Origin: Saccoglossus kowalevskii
Taxonomy: Eukaryota > Hemichordata > Enteropneusta > Harrimaniidae
NCBI RefSeq assembly: GCF_000003605.2
Contig: NW_003144289.1
Location: 206,141 to 238,152, forward strand
Direction of reading: 5' to 3'
Length of the DNA stretch: 32,012 nucleotides
The position numbers and the translations under genes were made by a program. Below the pieces are notes generated by a model. It saw nothing but the letters and a program-made list of their open reading frames with translations, was not told the origin of the DNA and made no database searches. This document shows, one piece after another, positions 20,101-27,066 of this stretch (positions within the stretch are counted from its first letter, which is position 1; every line of letters begins with the position of its first letter).

Positions 20101-22650
20101 CAATCGGTCCATGCATGTTCGAGATACAGGTGATCACGGACGCACGGACGCACGGACGCACGGAAGCACGGACGCACGGACGCACACAGGGCAAAACATA
20201 AGTCCCCGTTTTCGGACTGCGTCCGAACGGGGACTAACAAAAACTCAGTAAAACTTGAACTACCACCTGGAAAGTGTTTCAGAATTCACCTAGACATTCT
20301 GAAACACTGTGAAATTTAGAGTTGCAACTTTTTTCACATTTTAGAAGATCCTATACTGACTGAGCTATAAGCAGGTGACTAATAGGGAAATGTAACAAGT
20401 AGCAACCAGGGTACTCAAAACTTGTAAGTTGATAACAACATCATACATCTCACAAACTTGATTTCATTATTTTTTGAATACTGATATTTTTTTACCATGA
20501 ACATATTTAACTACAGTGGATCAACAAAACCGACCAGCAAGGAATAAACAAGCACTAATATGGAGAATAAAAAACAGAACGTTTCGGGTTCAACCCTTTC
20601 TCAGCAAGTGGACACATAACAGAAAAACACCTCACTATAAAGCATACAAACACAATAAGGAGCTAATCAAGGTAAAGCAAAGGAAATGAGGTGAATTGAC
20701 AATTAATACCAGCTGGACTGAGTGTGCCAATTTTAAATACTAATGATTGCTCACACCTGAGCCGAGAGGAATCCCCGTCATTTATATGTAAAATACCAGT
20801 AACCGTCATATCAGAGACACCATATTTGGGGGGGGGGTACAAAAATGCTTAGCTACGGGATATGCGATCTTGTTGTCTTTGACAGTACGCAAATGTTCAA
20901 CAAAACGATCACCCAATCGTCTTTTAGTCTCACCCAAATACAGCATTTTAAACCTAATACAGTAAATTATTTTGGATGACGTACATGTAAAAAAATCTTT
21001 AAAGTGAATAGTTTTTAAAGGGCATTTTGTAGTCGGTCAACACAGAACAAATGGGCATGTATAACATTTGCCTTGACCACATGAATGTGTACCAGGTCGC
21101 TGATTCGAGTCCGCCAATGCTGTACGAACCAATTTATCTTTAATATTGGTGCCACGCCTGTACGCCATAATAGGGGTGAAGGATAAATATCTTGGGTATT
21201 ATTAGAGGAAGATAGTAAATCAAATTCTACAAAAATAATAATTTTACGAATATGTTGGCTGAAAGGGTGGTAGGTAAGAACCAAAGGGATGCGAGTAGAC
21301 CGCAAAGTGGGGGTTGGTGTTAATGCATCATCCTGGCTTAATTACTGAACACGATGGTTGGCACTGTCAATGATGGATTGCTGGTATCCCCATGACAAAA
21401 ACCATAAACCCATTTTATTAATTTAATATTCAAAATCAGTTTGACCAGAACAAATGCGATGGACTCGTAAAAACTGAGAGAATGGTATAGTCTTTACAAC
21501 GTTCAGGATGACATGAATCATACAAAACGTATGAATGTGAATCTGTCGGTTTATAAAACATGGAGGTGGATATACCATCATCATAGACTGTTACTGAGAT
21601 ATCTAAAAAAGGAATGCTGTTGCTGCAAACAATGGAAGTGAACTCTAAAGATGGATGAAATGTTGATACAAAATTAATAAAATTATCAAGTTCACTGTGA
21701 GTACACGATGCTGCCCCAACACAAACATCAATATACCGTTTAAAAAGTCCTGGCACAGGGCCAGTAAAAGTATTAAAAATAGCTCTTTCAACGTACCCCA
21801 CAAATAAACATGGATAGAAAGGGACTACATGTATATGCAACACCTCAAACTTGAGTATAAAACTCAATGTTAACTGAAAAATAATTTCAAGTTAAAACAA
21901 GCTCTGAAAGGCGCACCAAAGCACTGGTAGGGGAATTTTGATTGGCACGTTGATTTAGAAAAAATGACAATGCTTTGAGGCCATCAGCATAAAAGTGTCA
22001 TGTCCTACCGAATTCATTTCAGCATATCTTGATACAATTTTCTCTCCCATAGTGTAGTCTTTGCCTACATTTATAAAAGACTCTTCCCACACCATCAAAT
22101 ATACCGGTACATATCGTTTTGTTTTGACACTGGATGTCAAAGCAATTGTATACTGTTAATATATTATTCCATTATTTAACTATAGTGGTCGCATTGTTCA
22201 TGATGGACACAGAGTTGTCCATCAAAAATTTACACCAAAATTAGGCAACAAGCAAAACTTTTGGGGGCAATTTATGTGGCAAAATTAAAAAAATCCATAT
22301 TAGTTAGGAAGACCTACCTTTATGTTGGAAAACCACAATCTGTTTTCATGAAGCAATGCTATATACTGAGCATAAAAGTACCATATGATGACTGCAATGG
22401 TAATTCCAACAATAAAACTGGCTGCCCTTGAAAACCACCACAAAGTGGCTATAGTTTCATCTTCATTTTCCTCAATAAGAATCTCATTATCATTATCTGA
22501 CTCAGATGTTGATCTCTCTTCATCTACATCAATATCAGACACATCTCCATCATCATTATCTGAAACCAATGTTGTCTTTTCTCTGTCATCAGCTGCACTT
22601 TTGTCCTTAGGTTTCACTTCTTTATTCCTGCGTCTCAATTCTCTTGGCAT
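560..22650 (-). CDS. DPY19L1: DPY19L1-like C-mannosyltransferase gene, spliced, 3' end off the window
   Basis: Multi-pass ER-membrane GT-C enzyme. Characterised family members transfer mannose from dolichyl-phosphate-mannose to the first Trp of WxxW motifs, for example in thrombospondin repeats. Exons were found by reading the minus strand for family motifs: [95 protein letters not shown] and [14 protein letters not shown] sites and phases agree at every junction except exon 9/10. With exon 1a the window encodes about 562 residues; with 1b about 532. Human DPY19L1 is roughly 675, so the C-terminal lumenal part lies left of base 1. By eye it is closer to DPY19L1/L2 than to DPY19L3 or L4, but orthology needs a tree. 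Introns range from 295 bp to about 10.7 kb. Confidence 0.93.
1120..1278 (-). CDS. DPY19L1: DPY19L exon 10
   Basis: Follows tctatcatgcag. The first base completes an Arg codon (AG|G), then it reads [35 protein letters not shown] and [17 protein letters not shown]. It ends TGGAA|gtaagt in phase 2. DFDANLYLC and the AFGxLPF block are diagnostic. An old repeat relic begins only about 45 bp upstream of the acceptor. Confidence 0.95.
1322..1530 (-). repeat. Old relic of the HINE-like core repeat
   Basis: Aligns colinearly with about 19945-20140. Shared words include gagatc..g.tc..gaatgg, ttaaaatggcc, ggatcatgaaa, aaatgcat.tgcatatg, gaagtttgaa and gagatacag. It lacks the terminal palindrome and has lost most CpGs, so it is an old insertion, in DPY19L intron 9. 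Confidence 0.7.
2438..2510 (-). CDS. DPY19L1: DPY19L exon 9, carrying a one-base frame break
   Basis: Follows gttttttag and enters in phase 0: [21 protein letters not shown], then the frame is lost. The donor CCAG|gtatgt is strong. The exon is 73 nt where 74 are needed to enter exon 10 correctly. After TTTGGTTTG (to 2448) the downstream bases read in the shifted frame give the expected Asn-Thr-Arg ending AG|G, matching the family pattern ATR-DFDAN. So one base appears to be missing between about 2447 and 2451. It may be an assembly or sequencing error, or a true frameshift allele. Confidence 0.88.
3357..3461 (-). CDS. DPY19L1: DPY19L exon 8
   Basis: 35 codons, phase 0 in and out, following gatttacag. 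It reads [20 protein letters not shown], then [15 protein letters not shown]. The closing NNIIK is the family signature preceding the DEHIFKFL exon. The N-terminal third is less conserved than the helix, and its acceptor choice is slightly less certain than the other boundaries. Confidence 0.88.
4293..4424 (-). CDS. DPY19L1: DPY19L exon 7
   Basis: 44 codons, phase 0 in and out, following ttttttcag. It reads [20 protein letters not shown], then [19 protein letters not shown] and VFHIK. It is hydrophobic throughout, with two membrane helices flanking the [12 protein letters not shown] turn, which matches LQFFNSMILGSL in vertebrate DPY19L1. The donor is ATCAAG|gtataa. Confidence 0.93.
5080..5214 (-). 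CDS. DPY19L1: DPY19L exon 6
   Basis: 45 codons, phase 0 in and out: [20 protein letters not shown], then [15 protein letters not shown] and [10 protein letters not shown]. Two in-frame acceptors exist: tttctcag before 5214, and ttttatag 24 bases further in. I chose the first because it keeps the length of the human LTWQFNQF region exactly; the second would drop eight residues. The donor is CAAAAA|gtgagt. Confidence 0.93.
5485..5660 (+). repeat. Dispersed ~175-bp repeat, copy 1
   Basis: Shares with 16525-16690 the start AGGCTTAA..ATTAGCTGG..TTATTATTTTT, a central ACTGAATTTT/AGTGAATTTAAAAC section and the end GCTAAAATAAAC. An internal hairpin has arms CTGGGTTTTA (5501) and TTAAAACCCAG (5553). 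It lies in DPY19L intron 5. Family not recognised. Confidence 0.55.
6842..6965 (-). CDS. DPY19L1: DPY19L exon 5
   Basis: Follows ttttttgtag, enters in phase 2 and leaves in phase 0. It encodes [20 protein letters not shown], then [21 protein letters not shown]. The [12 protein letters not shown] block is near-invariant in the DPY19L1/L2 group. The donor is AAACAG|gtaaat. The exon sits between introns of about 1.6 and 3.1 kb. Confidence 0.95.
7110..7765 (+). repeat. Two diverged direct copies of a ~100-bp segment
   Basis: About 7115-7215 and 7670-7765 share CTGGTTGRCAAGAAC, a CGNCGTTTG/GACAGCGTTG-like middle and GTTGTTATTAAATAYACA. They flank the possible inverted-terminal element, so they may be parts of one larger duplication. 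Confidence 0.4.
7332..7647. repeat. Possible degraded inverted-terminal element
   Basis: AGTGCGATGGC at 7332-7342 is the exact reverse complement of GCCATCGCACT at 7637-7647, with weaker matching just inside. It could be the termini of a 316-bp nonautonomous transposon. No clear target duplication was seen. Confidence 0.3.
10102..10247 (-). CDS. DPY19L1: DPY19L exon 4
   Basis: Follows ttctcag and enters in phase 0. It encodes [20 protein letters not shown], then [18 protein letters not shown] and [10 protein letters not shown]. It ends AACAA|gtaagt in phase 2. LEPVYFYI and the SGSWLSG turn are diagnostic of DPY19L proteins, and two hydrophobic helices are visible. The split codon becomes AAG (Lys) with exon 5. 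Confidence 0.95.
10579..10790. mobile_element. TA-flanked MITE in DPY19L intron 3
   Basis: Left end CTGTAAAATACTTCATTTTT and right end, read in reverse complement, CTGTGAAATATTTTATTTTA form imperfect inverted termini of about 45 bp. Both extend through a GGAATTAATTTTCG core. TA lies at both outer ends (10579-10580, 10789-10790), the target duplication typical of Tc1/mariner-type nonautonomous elements. It has no coding capacity. The internal 100 bp also contains a small hairpin (TTTTCACTGA/TCAGTGAAAA). Confidence 0.75.
10869..10990 (-). CDS. DPY19L1: DPY19L exon 3
   Basis: Enters with two bases completing the Gly codon and reads (G)[19 protein letters not shown] then [21 protein letters not shown]. 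It ends GCA|gtaagt in phase 0. The acceptor (ctaag) has a poor pyrimidine tract but gives the correct phase. NMT is a potential N-glycosylation sequon in the lumenal loop, at the position where vertebrate DPY19L1 has NKT. Confidence 0.93.
11139..11345 (+). repeat. TTCTA pentanucleotide microsatellite
   Basis: A nearly pure (TTCTA)n block at about 11186-11268 is flanked by degenerate versions on both sides. It occupies much of the 512-bp intron between DPY19L exons 2 and 3. The resulting serine/isoleucine/leucine-rich open frame is an artefact of the five-base period. Confidence 0.95.
11503..11593 (-). CDS. DPY19L1: DPY19L exon 2
   Basis: Common exon joined to either first exon. It follows ttttacag, enters in phase 0 and encodes [20 protein letters not shown] plus [10 protein letters not shown]. 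It ends CAAG|gtaagc with one base carried over (Gly codon split with exon 3). This block, just after the first lumenal HEN motif, is among the most conserved in the family. Confidence 0.95.
14083..14114 (+). repeat. AC/AT dinucleotide microsatellite
   Basis: A run of AC units passes directly into a run of AT units. It lies in the long intron upstream of exon 2. Confidence 0.95.
15500..15980. other. CpG-rich patch in an AT-rich intron
   Basis: I count roughly 25-30 CpG dinucleotides in about 480 bp, including a dense cluster at 15758-15865 and cttcggcgccgaaaaattggcg near 15960. The surrounding kilobases have very few. No exon with a DPY19L motif was found here. It may be a promoter, an unmethylated regulatory element or a younger repeat. 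Confidence 0.45.
16525..16690 (+). repeat. Dispersed ~175-bp repeat, copy 2
   Basis: Same orientation as the copy at 5485-5660, diverged but colinear from AGGCTTAATTATTAGCTGG to CTGCTAAAATAAAC. It lies in the intron between first exon 1b and exon 2. Confidence 0.55.
17013..17255 (-). CDS. DPY19L1: DPY19L alternative first coding exon 1b (proximal)
   Basis: Encodes 81 residues starting [12 protein letters not shown]. The ATG at 17255-17253 has A at -3. The N-terminal tail is short and strongly basic, without the acidic tract of exon 1a. A hydrophobic helix at about residues 43-66 is followed by [13 protein letters not shown]. The donor is ATCAAG|gtattt in phase 0, identical in phase to exon 1a, so it can join exon 2 directly. 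Splicing 1a to 1b would duplicate TM1 and the catalytic motif, so the two are best read as mutually exclusive first exons with separate promoters. The alternative is a relic of a partial tandem duplication, but the conservation of the motif argues against decay. Confidence 0.88.
17256..18796. other. Sequence between first exon 1b and repeat copy A
   Basis: Would contain the promoter of exon 1b. No TATA box or clear motif was found. A 132-codon plus-strand open frame (17835-18233) shows no domain, has low-complexity hydrophobic stretches and is most likely chance. Confidence 0.5.
18797..20237 (-). mobile_element. HINE/pearl-like repeat element, copy A (contains assembly gap)
   Basis: Reading on the minus strand from 20237: a 35-bp palindrome (20201-20235, arms AGTCCCCGTT/AACGGGGACT), then a CCGT/GCGT-rich microsatellite-like stretch (about 20138-20186). 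About 260 bp of core repeat follow before the N gap. On the far side of the gap, 18870-18904 again resembles the core (gtccatg..t.tgaaattagatcaga), so the unresolved bases are probably a tandem array. Any open frame here is repeat, not a gene. The left boundary is uncertain. Palindrome, microsatellite and tandem core match the pearl/Helentron-associated elements known from bivalves. Confidence 0.7.
18905..19872. other. Assembly gap (968 N)
   Basis: Run of undetermined bases inside repeat copy A. Both flanks belong to the repeat, so the gap is likely a collapsed or unspanned tandem array and its true length is unknown. Confidence 0.99.
20581..20604 (-). ncRNA. Degenerate hammerhead-ribozyme-like motif in the Penelope-like 3' tail
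   Basis: Reads CTGAGAA, a short stem-loop (GGGTTGAACCC) and GAAAC. Penelope-like elements are known to carry hammerhead motifs with core CUGAnGA, stem II and GAAA. Here the first core is one base short. Stem III and a cleavage site were not identified, so this is only a resemblance and is probably inactive. Confidence 0.3.
20663..21310 (-). pseudogene. Penelope-like linker and GIY-YIG endonuclease remnant
   Basis: Upstream linker blocks are [36 protein letters not shown] and cysteine-rich remnants in shifted frames. The endonuclease block reads [42 protein letters not shown] and [12 protein letters not shown], with a stop near 20663. The family has IYCIxC-x2-C before LYIGET; here the Cys spacing is lost (IRFKMLYLG, a few residues short), consistent with decay. 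Confidence 0.82.
21420..21985 (-). pseudogene. Penelope-like reverse transcriptase remnant
   Basis: Visible family blocks: [22 protein letters not shown] (then a stop), [57 protein letters not shown] and, after a frame change near 21490, [20 protein letters not shown]. The catalytic motif reads YIDV where YIDD is expected, so one essential Asp is lost. With the missing 5' domains and frameshifts, the enzyme cannot be functional. Confidence 0.85.
22318..22650 (-). CDS. DPY19L1: DPY19L alternative first coding exon 1a (distal)
   Basis: Encodes 111 residues starting [11 protein letters not shown]. The ATG at 22650-22648 has A at -3 and was chosen because exon 1b starts in the same style (M-x-x-ELR-K/R-R). 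Residues about 1-20 are basic. Residues about 30-67 form a highly acidic Ser/Asp/Glu tract. Residues about 71-95 are a hydrophobic helix (TM1). The lumenal [13 protein letters not shown] follows; its Glu corresponds to the glutamate proposed as catalytic base in DPY-19 enzymes. It ends ATAAAG|gtaggt in phase 0, matching exon 2. No in-frame coding extension upstream is needed. The promoter is not identifiable, and the upstream 4 kb is mostly featureless. Confidence 0.9.
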
Positions 22651-24720
22651 TTTCCCCTCTGTGTATTTGTAACCTTTGTTCACAAAATGTTTATTACAAT
22701 TTGCATCATATCACGTCATGAACTACAAGAAATAGAATTATTTAAATTTTTATTACACAGGATTTATATTTTCTGTAGTTTAGCATGAGAAACAAAATAA
22801 CACTTATTTTGCATAATTTTTTAGTTATTCACATAGCATCCTACAAATTTACATACTGTAATTGTTAAATGAGAGCTTATTTTTCAGAGTATCAGGAGAG
22901 TAATGGTCACCAAATCCGAGAGAAGATTAATGCACTGGAGAAGAGCACTTGTAACTGAGATGTTGTGGCCTAGAAATGACGCCAAGTCCCCAGATGTTCC
23001 ATACAATGTATCAACATCAATATGCAAATGACTGAACTTCCGGCGTGTCACATACATTTTGGATTGACCATATATTCCAAATCAGTATATTTTTGTTACA
23101 CATACTTTCAGAAAATGTGAGTGCTTTTGACATTTTGAAGATTCATCAGTCAGCATGAGCACCTGAACTTGGCAAATATTTCATAATTTTCAACAAAATC
23201 TTATGGTAATTTAACTATTTTAACACTGTATATGAAATAAATCTTCTTACAATGTTACCGACTCTGTAGTGCGAACATTAACAAATAATTACCAATCAGA
23301 GAGCAGCATGTAGGTTGACTGTTTTTTTTTTTAAATTAAAATACCCAGAATTTGACACAATTTCAGCATGTTGCAGTTTTTGAACAAAAATATGGATGTT
23401 GACTTGAAAAATTAAGATTTGGAATCATATACCATTTTTCTACAAGTTGTAGTTACAAATTTGGCCATGATTTTGTTTGGGAATTTTCAATCTTTAGTAT
23501 CTATAGGAAAGTGTCTTTAACTTTAATTTTGGGTAGAAATTGATACTATTATTTGGCCAAAGCAATACTACAATTGCATATTGTTATAAAGTTGTTCAGT
23601 CTTTCCTTTTTTTGGTTTGTCACATTCTTTAATTCAATTTCCAAATTATGGTCACTGATTCATTATTCTTATATTGTAGTCTTTTATTTTATGGAGGTAT
23701 TTTTCATTCAAAAGTCTACTTTAAATAATAAGTATGTTCTTAATTTGTTTCCATCATTTTGATTATCTCAACAAATATTTAATTGTTCCTTCCAGGACTG
23801 TTTATACACAATTGTGATGGTGTTGATTGTCGTGCTCTGACCTGTACGATATGGGACTCATACATTGTTTGTTCACATGAAATTCAAGAACATGCTGCAC
23901 TCTGTAATACATGATTTTTCTAGAAGTGTATTTAGACTGTCCAATATTTTATTTGAGCATTTAACATGATCTGGGTTCTACTAATTTCATCTTTCACACT
24001 AACTTAATTCACACCAAATATAGAGCGATAAAATTGACTAAAAATCTGTTCCAAGCTGTTAGTTTTATTTGCAATTCCATGAGCCATATTTCTGTCCATA
24101 CATTAAGATTGGTGATATTAACTTCTAAAATATTTTAAGATATAGTGATTCTGAAGTAAGCTGTAATTTAAGATTGTTTGTCGTTTAAATTTTCCATTTT
24201 GGGGTAAATTTTGTACCAAGGTAACAAAATTCCAACAATGAATCTTACAGACTTTTTTAATGAAGAATAGCAAACTACAGGAATAATGTGTGAAATTGAT
24301 AAGTTGCCACATTGGTGAAAGAGACAAACTAATTCAGGTGATTAAAACAATATTGAATACCATGATAATACAGCAAAATCATAGTATGATGTCATCATTT
24401 CTTCATATCATAAGAGAAACTGTTTAACAGTCAACTTTTGTCACCTTTCACAAAATCAACCTGCAACCCAGTCTTCTTTTTCATAAAATTTCAAAAACAT
24501 TGATCAAGAACTTTAATCAATATGTCCTTTTGGCCCAAAATTTACAAAATAATTACAGAAAAATCCTGTAAAATGGTTAGGGTAAGAACTCAAATACATA
24601 CTTTATTCTGTTTCCTCCGAATATCTTGCTCAGTTCTCATGCAGAGAAACAAAAAACAAGCAGCCTGTCAGCTGAGATGGCTCTGCTGTTAGCAATGCAC
24701 ATTTCAATTAAAGAACAGAA

Positions 24721-25017
24721 GATATCATTAGAAAGTTAACAAGATGTATAGTATCAAAGCAATCGGACTTGCTGGTTTCAACAAGAATTCAAAATATCAC
24801 TTTTCGCCAAAAATGACAAAAATAATCATCAAAATTAGATAATTGACGATATCACCACGAAATTAACAAATCTGAAAGAGGTCCAAATGTAGTACCTATC
24901 TATGTAATATAAAAGCAATCAGACTTGCGGTTTTCTACAAGAAGTCAAAAATATCACTTTTTACCAAAAATTACAAAAATATTCACCAAAATTAGAGAAT
25001 TAAAAATATCACGACTG
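24721..25017 (+). repeat. Diverged ~156-bp tandem duplication
   Basis: AAAGCAATC.GACTTGC starts at 24756 and again at 24912. The words ATATCACTTTT, CCAAAAAT.ACAAAAAT and CAAAATTAGA recur with the same 156-bp offset. A partial unit end (GATATCA..ACGAAA-like) precedes the first. It lies in the intergenic space between DPY19L and ATG5. Confidence 0.75.
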
Positions 25018-25651
25018 AGATTATTATTTAAGTATACCAGGGTTACCAGTACCAATACAACAGAGTAAAAAATTGAAGTACTATTTTTTTTCCAAGCTTT
25101 GGGTTTGTTTGGTTAAACCAGAAAGTTGATGAAGTTTTTTGACACTTTTCTATCAGAGTATTCACAGTATGTATACATGTTTCAGATAAGCAGAATTACT
25201 CAAATCTTAGCAACGACTTGAAGACACTATCTCTGATTGATAACATTGAGGTCTGTACTATGTCAGTTGATATTATCAAAACGCAACCTTCAGTTAAATC
25301 TAATCTGAAATTTCATATCCCAAAGATGATAAGAATATGTAATCTTGGTAATTTGGGTTTTGTTAAGGATTGATGTTTGCTTTGTAAGTCCACCTTATTA
25401 CAATCTTACAAAGAAATGTCTACATATATTTTTTCAACTTCCGTCATTTATTTTTCATGCTTTTTTAGACATTGTTATTCTTGCTATATAAGGTAGTCAA
25501 CTTTGATTAGCTAGTGTCATATGTACATTTTATTTTTTGTGTCCTGGACTTTCATTGTCCATCAAAACATATTAATAAATTATAGATATTTGTGAAAGTT
25601 AAAAAAATTGCAGGTTGCTAAATCTGCCGATAAAAAAAAGTGGGGGATTAT

Positions 25652-25673
25652 AAAGCTGCAACCTGGCAGCTTT
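25652..25673. repeat. Perfect 8-bp hairpin
   Basis: AAAGCTGC, loop AACCTG, GCAGCTTT. It is isolated in intergenic sequence about 90 bp before a G10 tract. Significance unknown. Confidence 0.5.
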
Positions 25674-25745
25674 TTCAGTACTGTAATATTCAATCAAAAT
25701 AAAATTATACAGTGTTTTTTTATCTATTATTTTAACAGGTGGGAT

Positions 25746-26027
25746 GGGGGGGGGGCTTAAGTGCAAGCTGATCAGACACATTTTAACGCTTTACCCCCAA
25801 TTTAGCTGATCGGTCGCATTTTTTGAAGCGCAATATGTAGCAGTACCATGAACATTGCCAAATTAATATCATATCACGAAAAAAAGTATAGCATCAAAAA
25901 TAAACAGTTAAATTATAGCATAACCTCCCAAAATAAGTAATAATAATGTGGGGATAAAAATAAAATACGGTGCACAGAATGTTATTCAGAAGAAAAAAAG
26001 GTATCAAAATGTACTGGGGGGGGGGGG
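25746..26027 (+). repeat. Two long G homopolymers (G10 and G12)
   Basis: G runs at 25746-25755 and 26016-26027 lie in otherwise AT-rich intergenic DNA; another G10 is at 20828-20837 inside the Penelope-like remnant. Lengths are prone to sequencing error. Confidence 0.9.
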
Positions 26028-26689
26028 CTAAAAATTAAACAATCAATTTCAATAAAATGAATTTAACCCTTTTAACGCAACACAAAATTCATATTTAAAC
26101 AACCAAAGACACTATCTTTTTCCAGTGTCTCTGTTTAAACTAAAAACAAACAGCTAAAATATTTATAAACTATGTTTTACACACACACGGGAAACGGTTA
26201 CCAGGTATGGTGCAAACACACTCCGCCATGAAAATTTTTATTAAAAAACACATTCATTGACACCCCACCTCTAAAAAACAGTCCGCCAGGTTGCAAGGGC
26301 CCCATGAAAGTGGCGGTCACATGCAAAAACACATTTAGTTAAAAAACCTCAACTACTACAATGATAACTTACCGTCAGAGCAATCCGTATCAAAACACTC
26401 TGTGAGTTCTTAGCATTTCCTTCTCAGGAGTTTGGAACAATCCATTTTACATAAGGGGTGCACCATTTAATTATTTCAATACGCAAAGTACTTCCAGATT
26501 TGAGTAAAATCATGTTACTACATAAATGTGCAGTTATAATTAAAATGAACTACCTTTATACATTTATAAGATGGAAAAAACGTGCATCCACCTCTTTTGA
26601 GAGCACTTTTATCCCCTACACAAAAATGTCGTCGTCCTCCCATGAATCAGCATTCAATATGGCAGCTTACACGAAACTGGGATACTCTT

Positions 26690-26955
26690 GTTTGTCAAAA
26701 AAACATTTCAAGTGATCGCAGGCGACAGCAATGTGCTAGTGTTGCAGTTAATGTGTAGTCGTCAGTTAACCATTTACGCCGTCTCGGCGTAGTTTGCAGG
26801 GTAAGGATAAAGCTTGTTTTTTCATAATACTAGTTTTTAAGGCTCGGTAAAAAGACCTGTATTATTGACTGACTTGATCAATCCATCGACACTGTTGTTG
26901 ATTTCGCATTTTAGCTGCATATCGTCCTAGGTTACGTTGCTTATCTCGAGTCGAC
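26690..26955 (+). promoter_or_regulatory. ATG5: ATG5 5' region with probable 5'UTR intron
   Basis: This stretch is visibly richer in CpG than its surroundings. A good donor, GCAGG|gtaagg, lies at 26800/26801. A good acceptor, cgcattttag, ends at 26914. Together they would make a 114-bp 5'UTR intron, leaving a leader of 41 bases before the ATG. A 6-bp perfect hairpin with a TCT loop (ACGCCG/CGGCGT) lies at 26776-26790 in the presumed untranslated exon. No TATA box is evident. Transcription start is inferred, not seen. Confidence 0.5.
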
Positions 26956-27066
26956 ATGGCTGATGACAGAGAAGTACTTAGAGAGGTCTGGGAAGGCCGA
27001 CTCCCTGTCGCCTTTAGCTTGTCTTCCGATGAAGTCAGTGTGATGGAGCAACCCGAACCATATTAC
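26956..27066 (+). CDS. ATG5: ATG5 first coding exon (rest of gene off the right edge)
   Basis: 37 codons: MADDREVLREVWEGRLPVA, then FSLSSDEVSVMEQPEPYY, and TATTAC|gtgagt. It aligns with the N-terminus of human ATG5 (M-x-DD-x-VL-R-x-VW-x-GR-I/L-P, ending EPYY), whose first coding exon I recall ending at the same residue. ATG5 is conjugated to ATG12 and, with ATG16, drives ATG8/LC3 lipidation in autophagy. This exon gives the N-terminal helix and the start of the first ubiquitin-like domain. The gene reads rightward, divergent from DPY19L. No second exon was seen before 32012, so intron 1 exceeds 4.9 kb. Confidence 0.93.

Larger units (their letters stand above)
20500..21990 (-). mobile_element. 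Penelope-like retroelement, 5'-truncated and dead
   Basis: Read on the minus strand, this gives in order a reverse transcriptase remnant, a linker and a GIY-YIG endonuclease remnant, in the domain order of Penelope-like elements. Several frameshifts and stops separate the pieces. The 5' limit is where recognisable RT ([15 protein letters not shown]) starts, near 21985. The 3' limit near 20500 is approximate. It lies between DPY19L exons 1b and 1a, on the same strand as that gene. Confidence 0.88.
22651..26689. other. Intergenic space between divergent DPY19L exon 1a and ATG5
   Basis: About 4 kb. Contains the 156-bp tandem duplication, a hairpin at 25652 and two G tracts. No coding exon or RNA gene was recognised. 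The promoter of exon 1a presumably lies here, but no motif marks it. Confidence 0.6.

Noticed and set aside
18797-20194. Long open frames spanning the N gap on both strands (373 and 465 codons)
   Set aside because: Most of each frame is undetermined bases; the readable ends are HINE-like repeat and CCGT microsatellite.
21955-22140. 61-codon minus-strand open frame ([18 protein letters not shown])
   Set aside because: Looks protein-like, but its last part overlaps Penelope-like RT in another frame and I recognise no family. It could be an unrecognised exon fragment; not supported.
22385-22672. 95-codon plus-strand open frame rich in Ser
   Set aside because: Antisense shadow of the acidic tract of DPY19L exon 1a.
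26458-26715. 85-codon plus-strand open frame just upstream of the ATG5 5' region
   Set aside because: No recognisable motif and not in frame with, or spliced to, ATG5 in any evident way.
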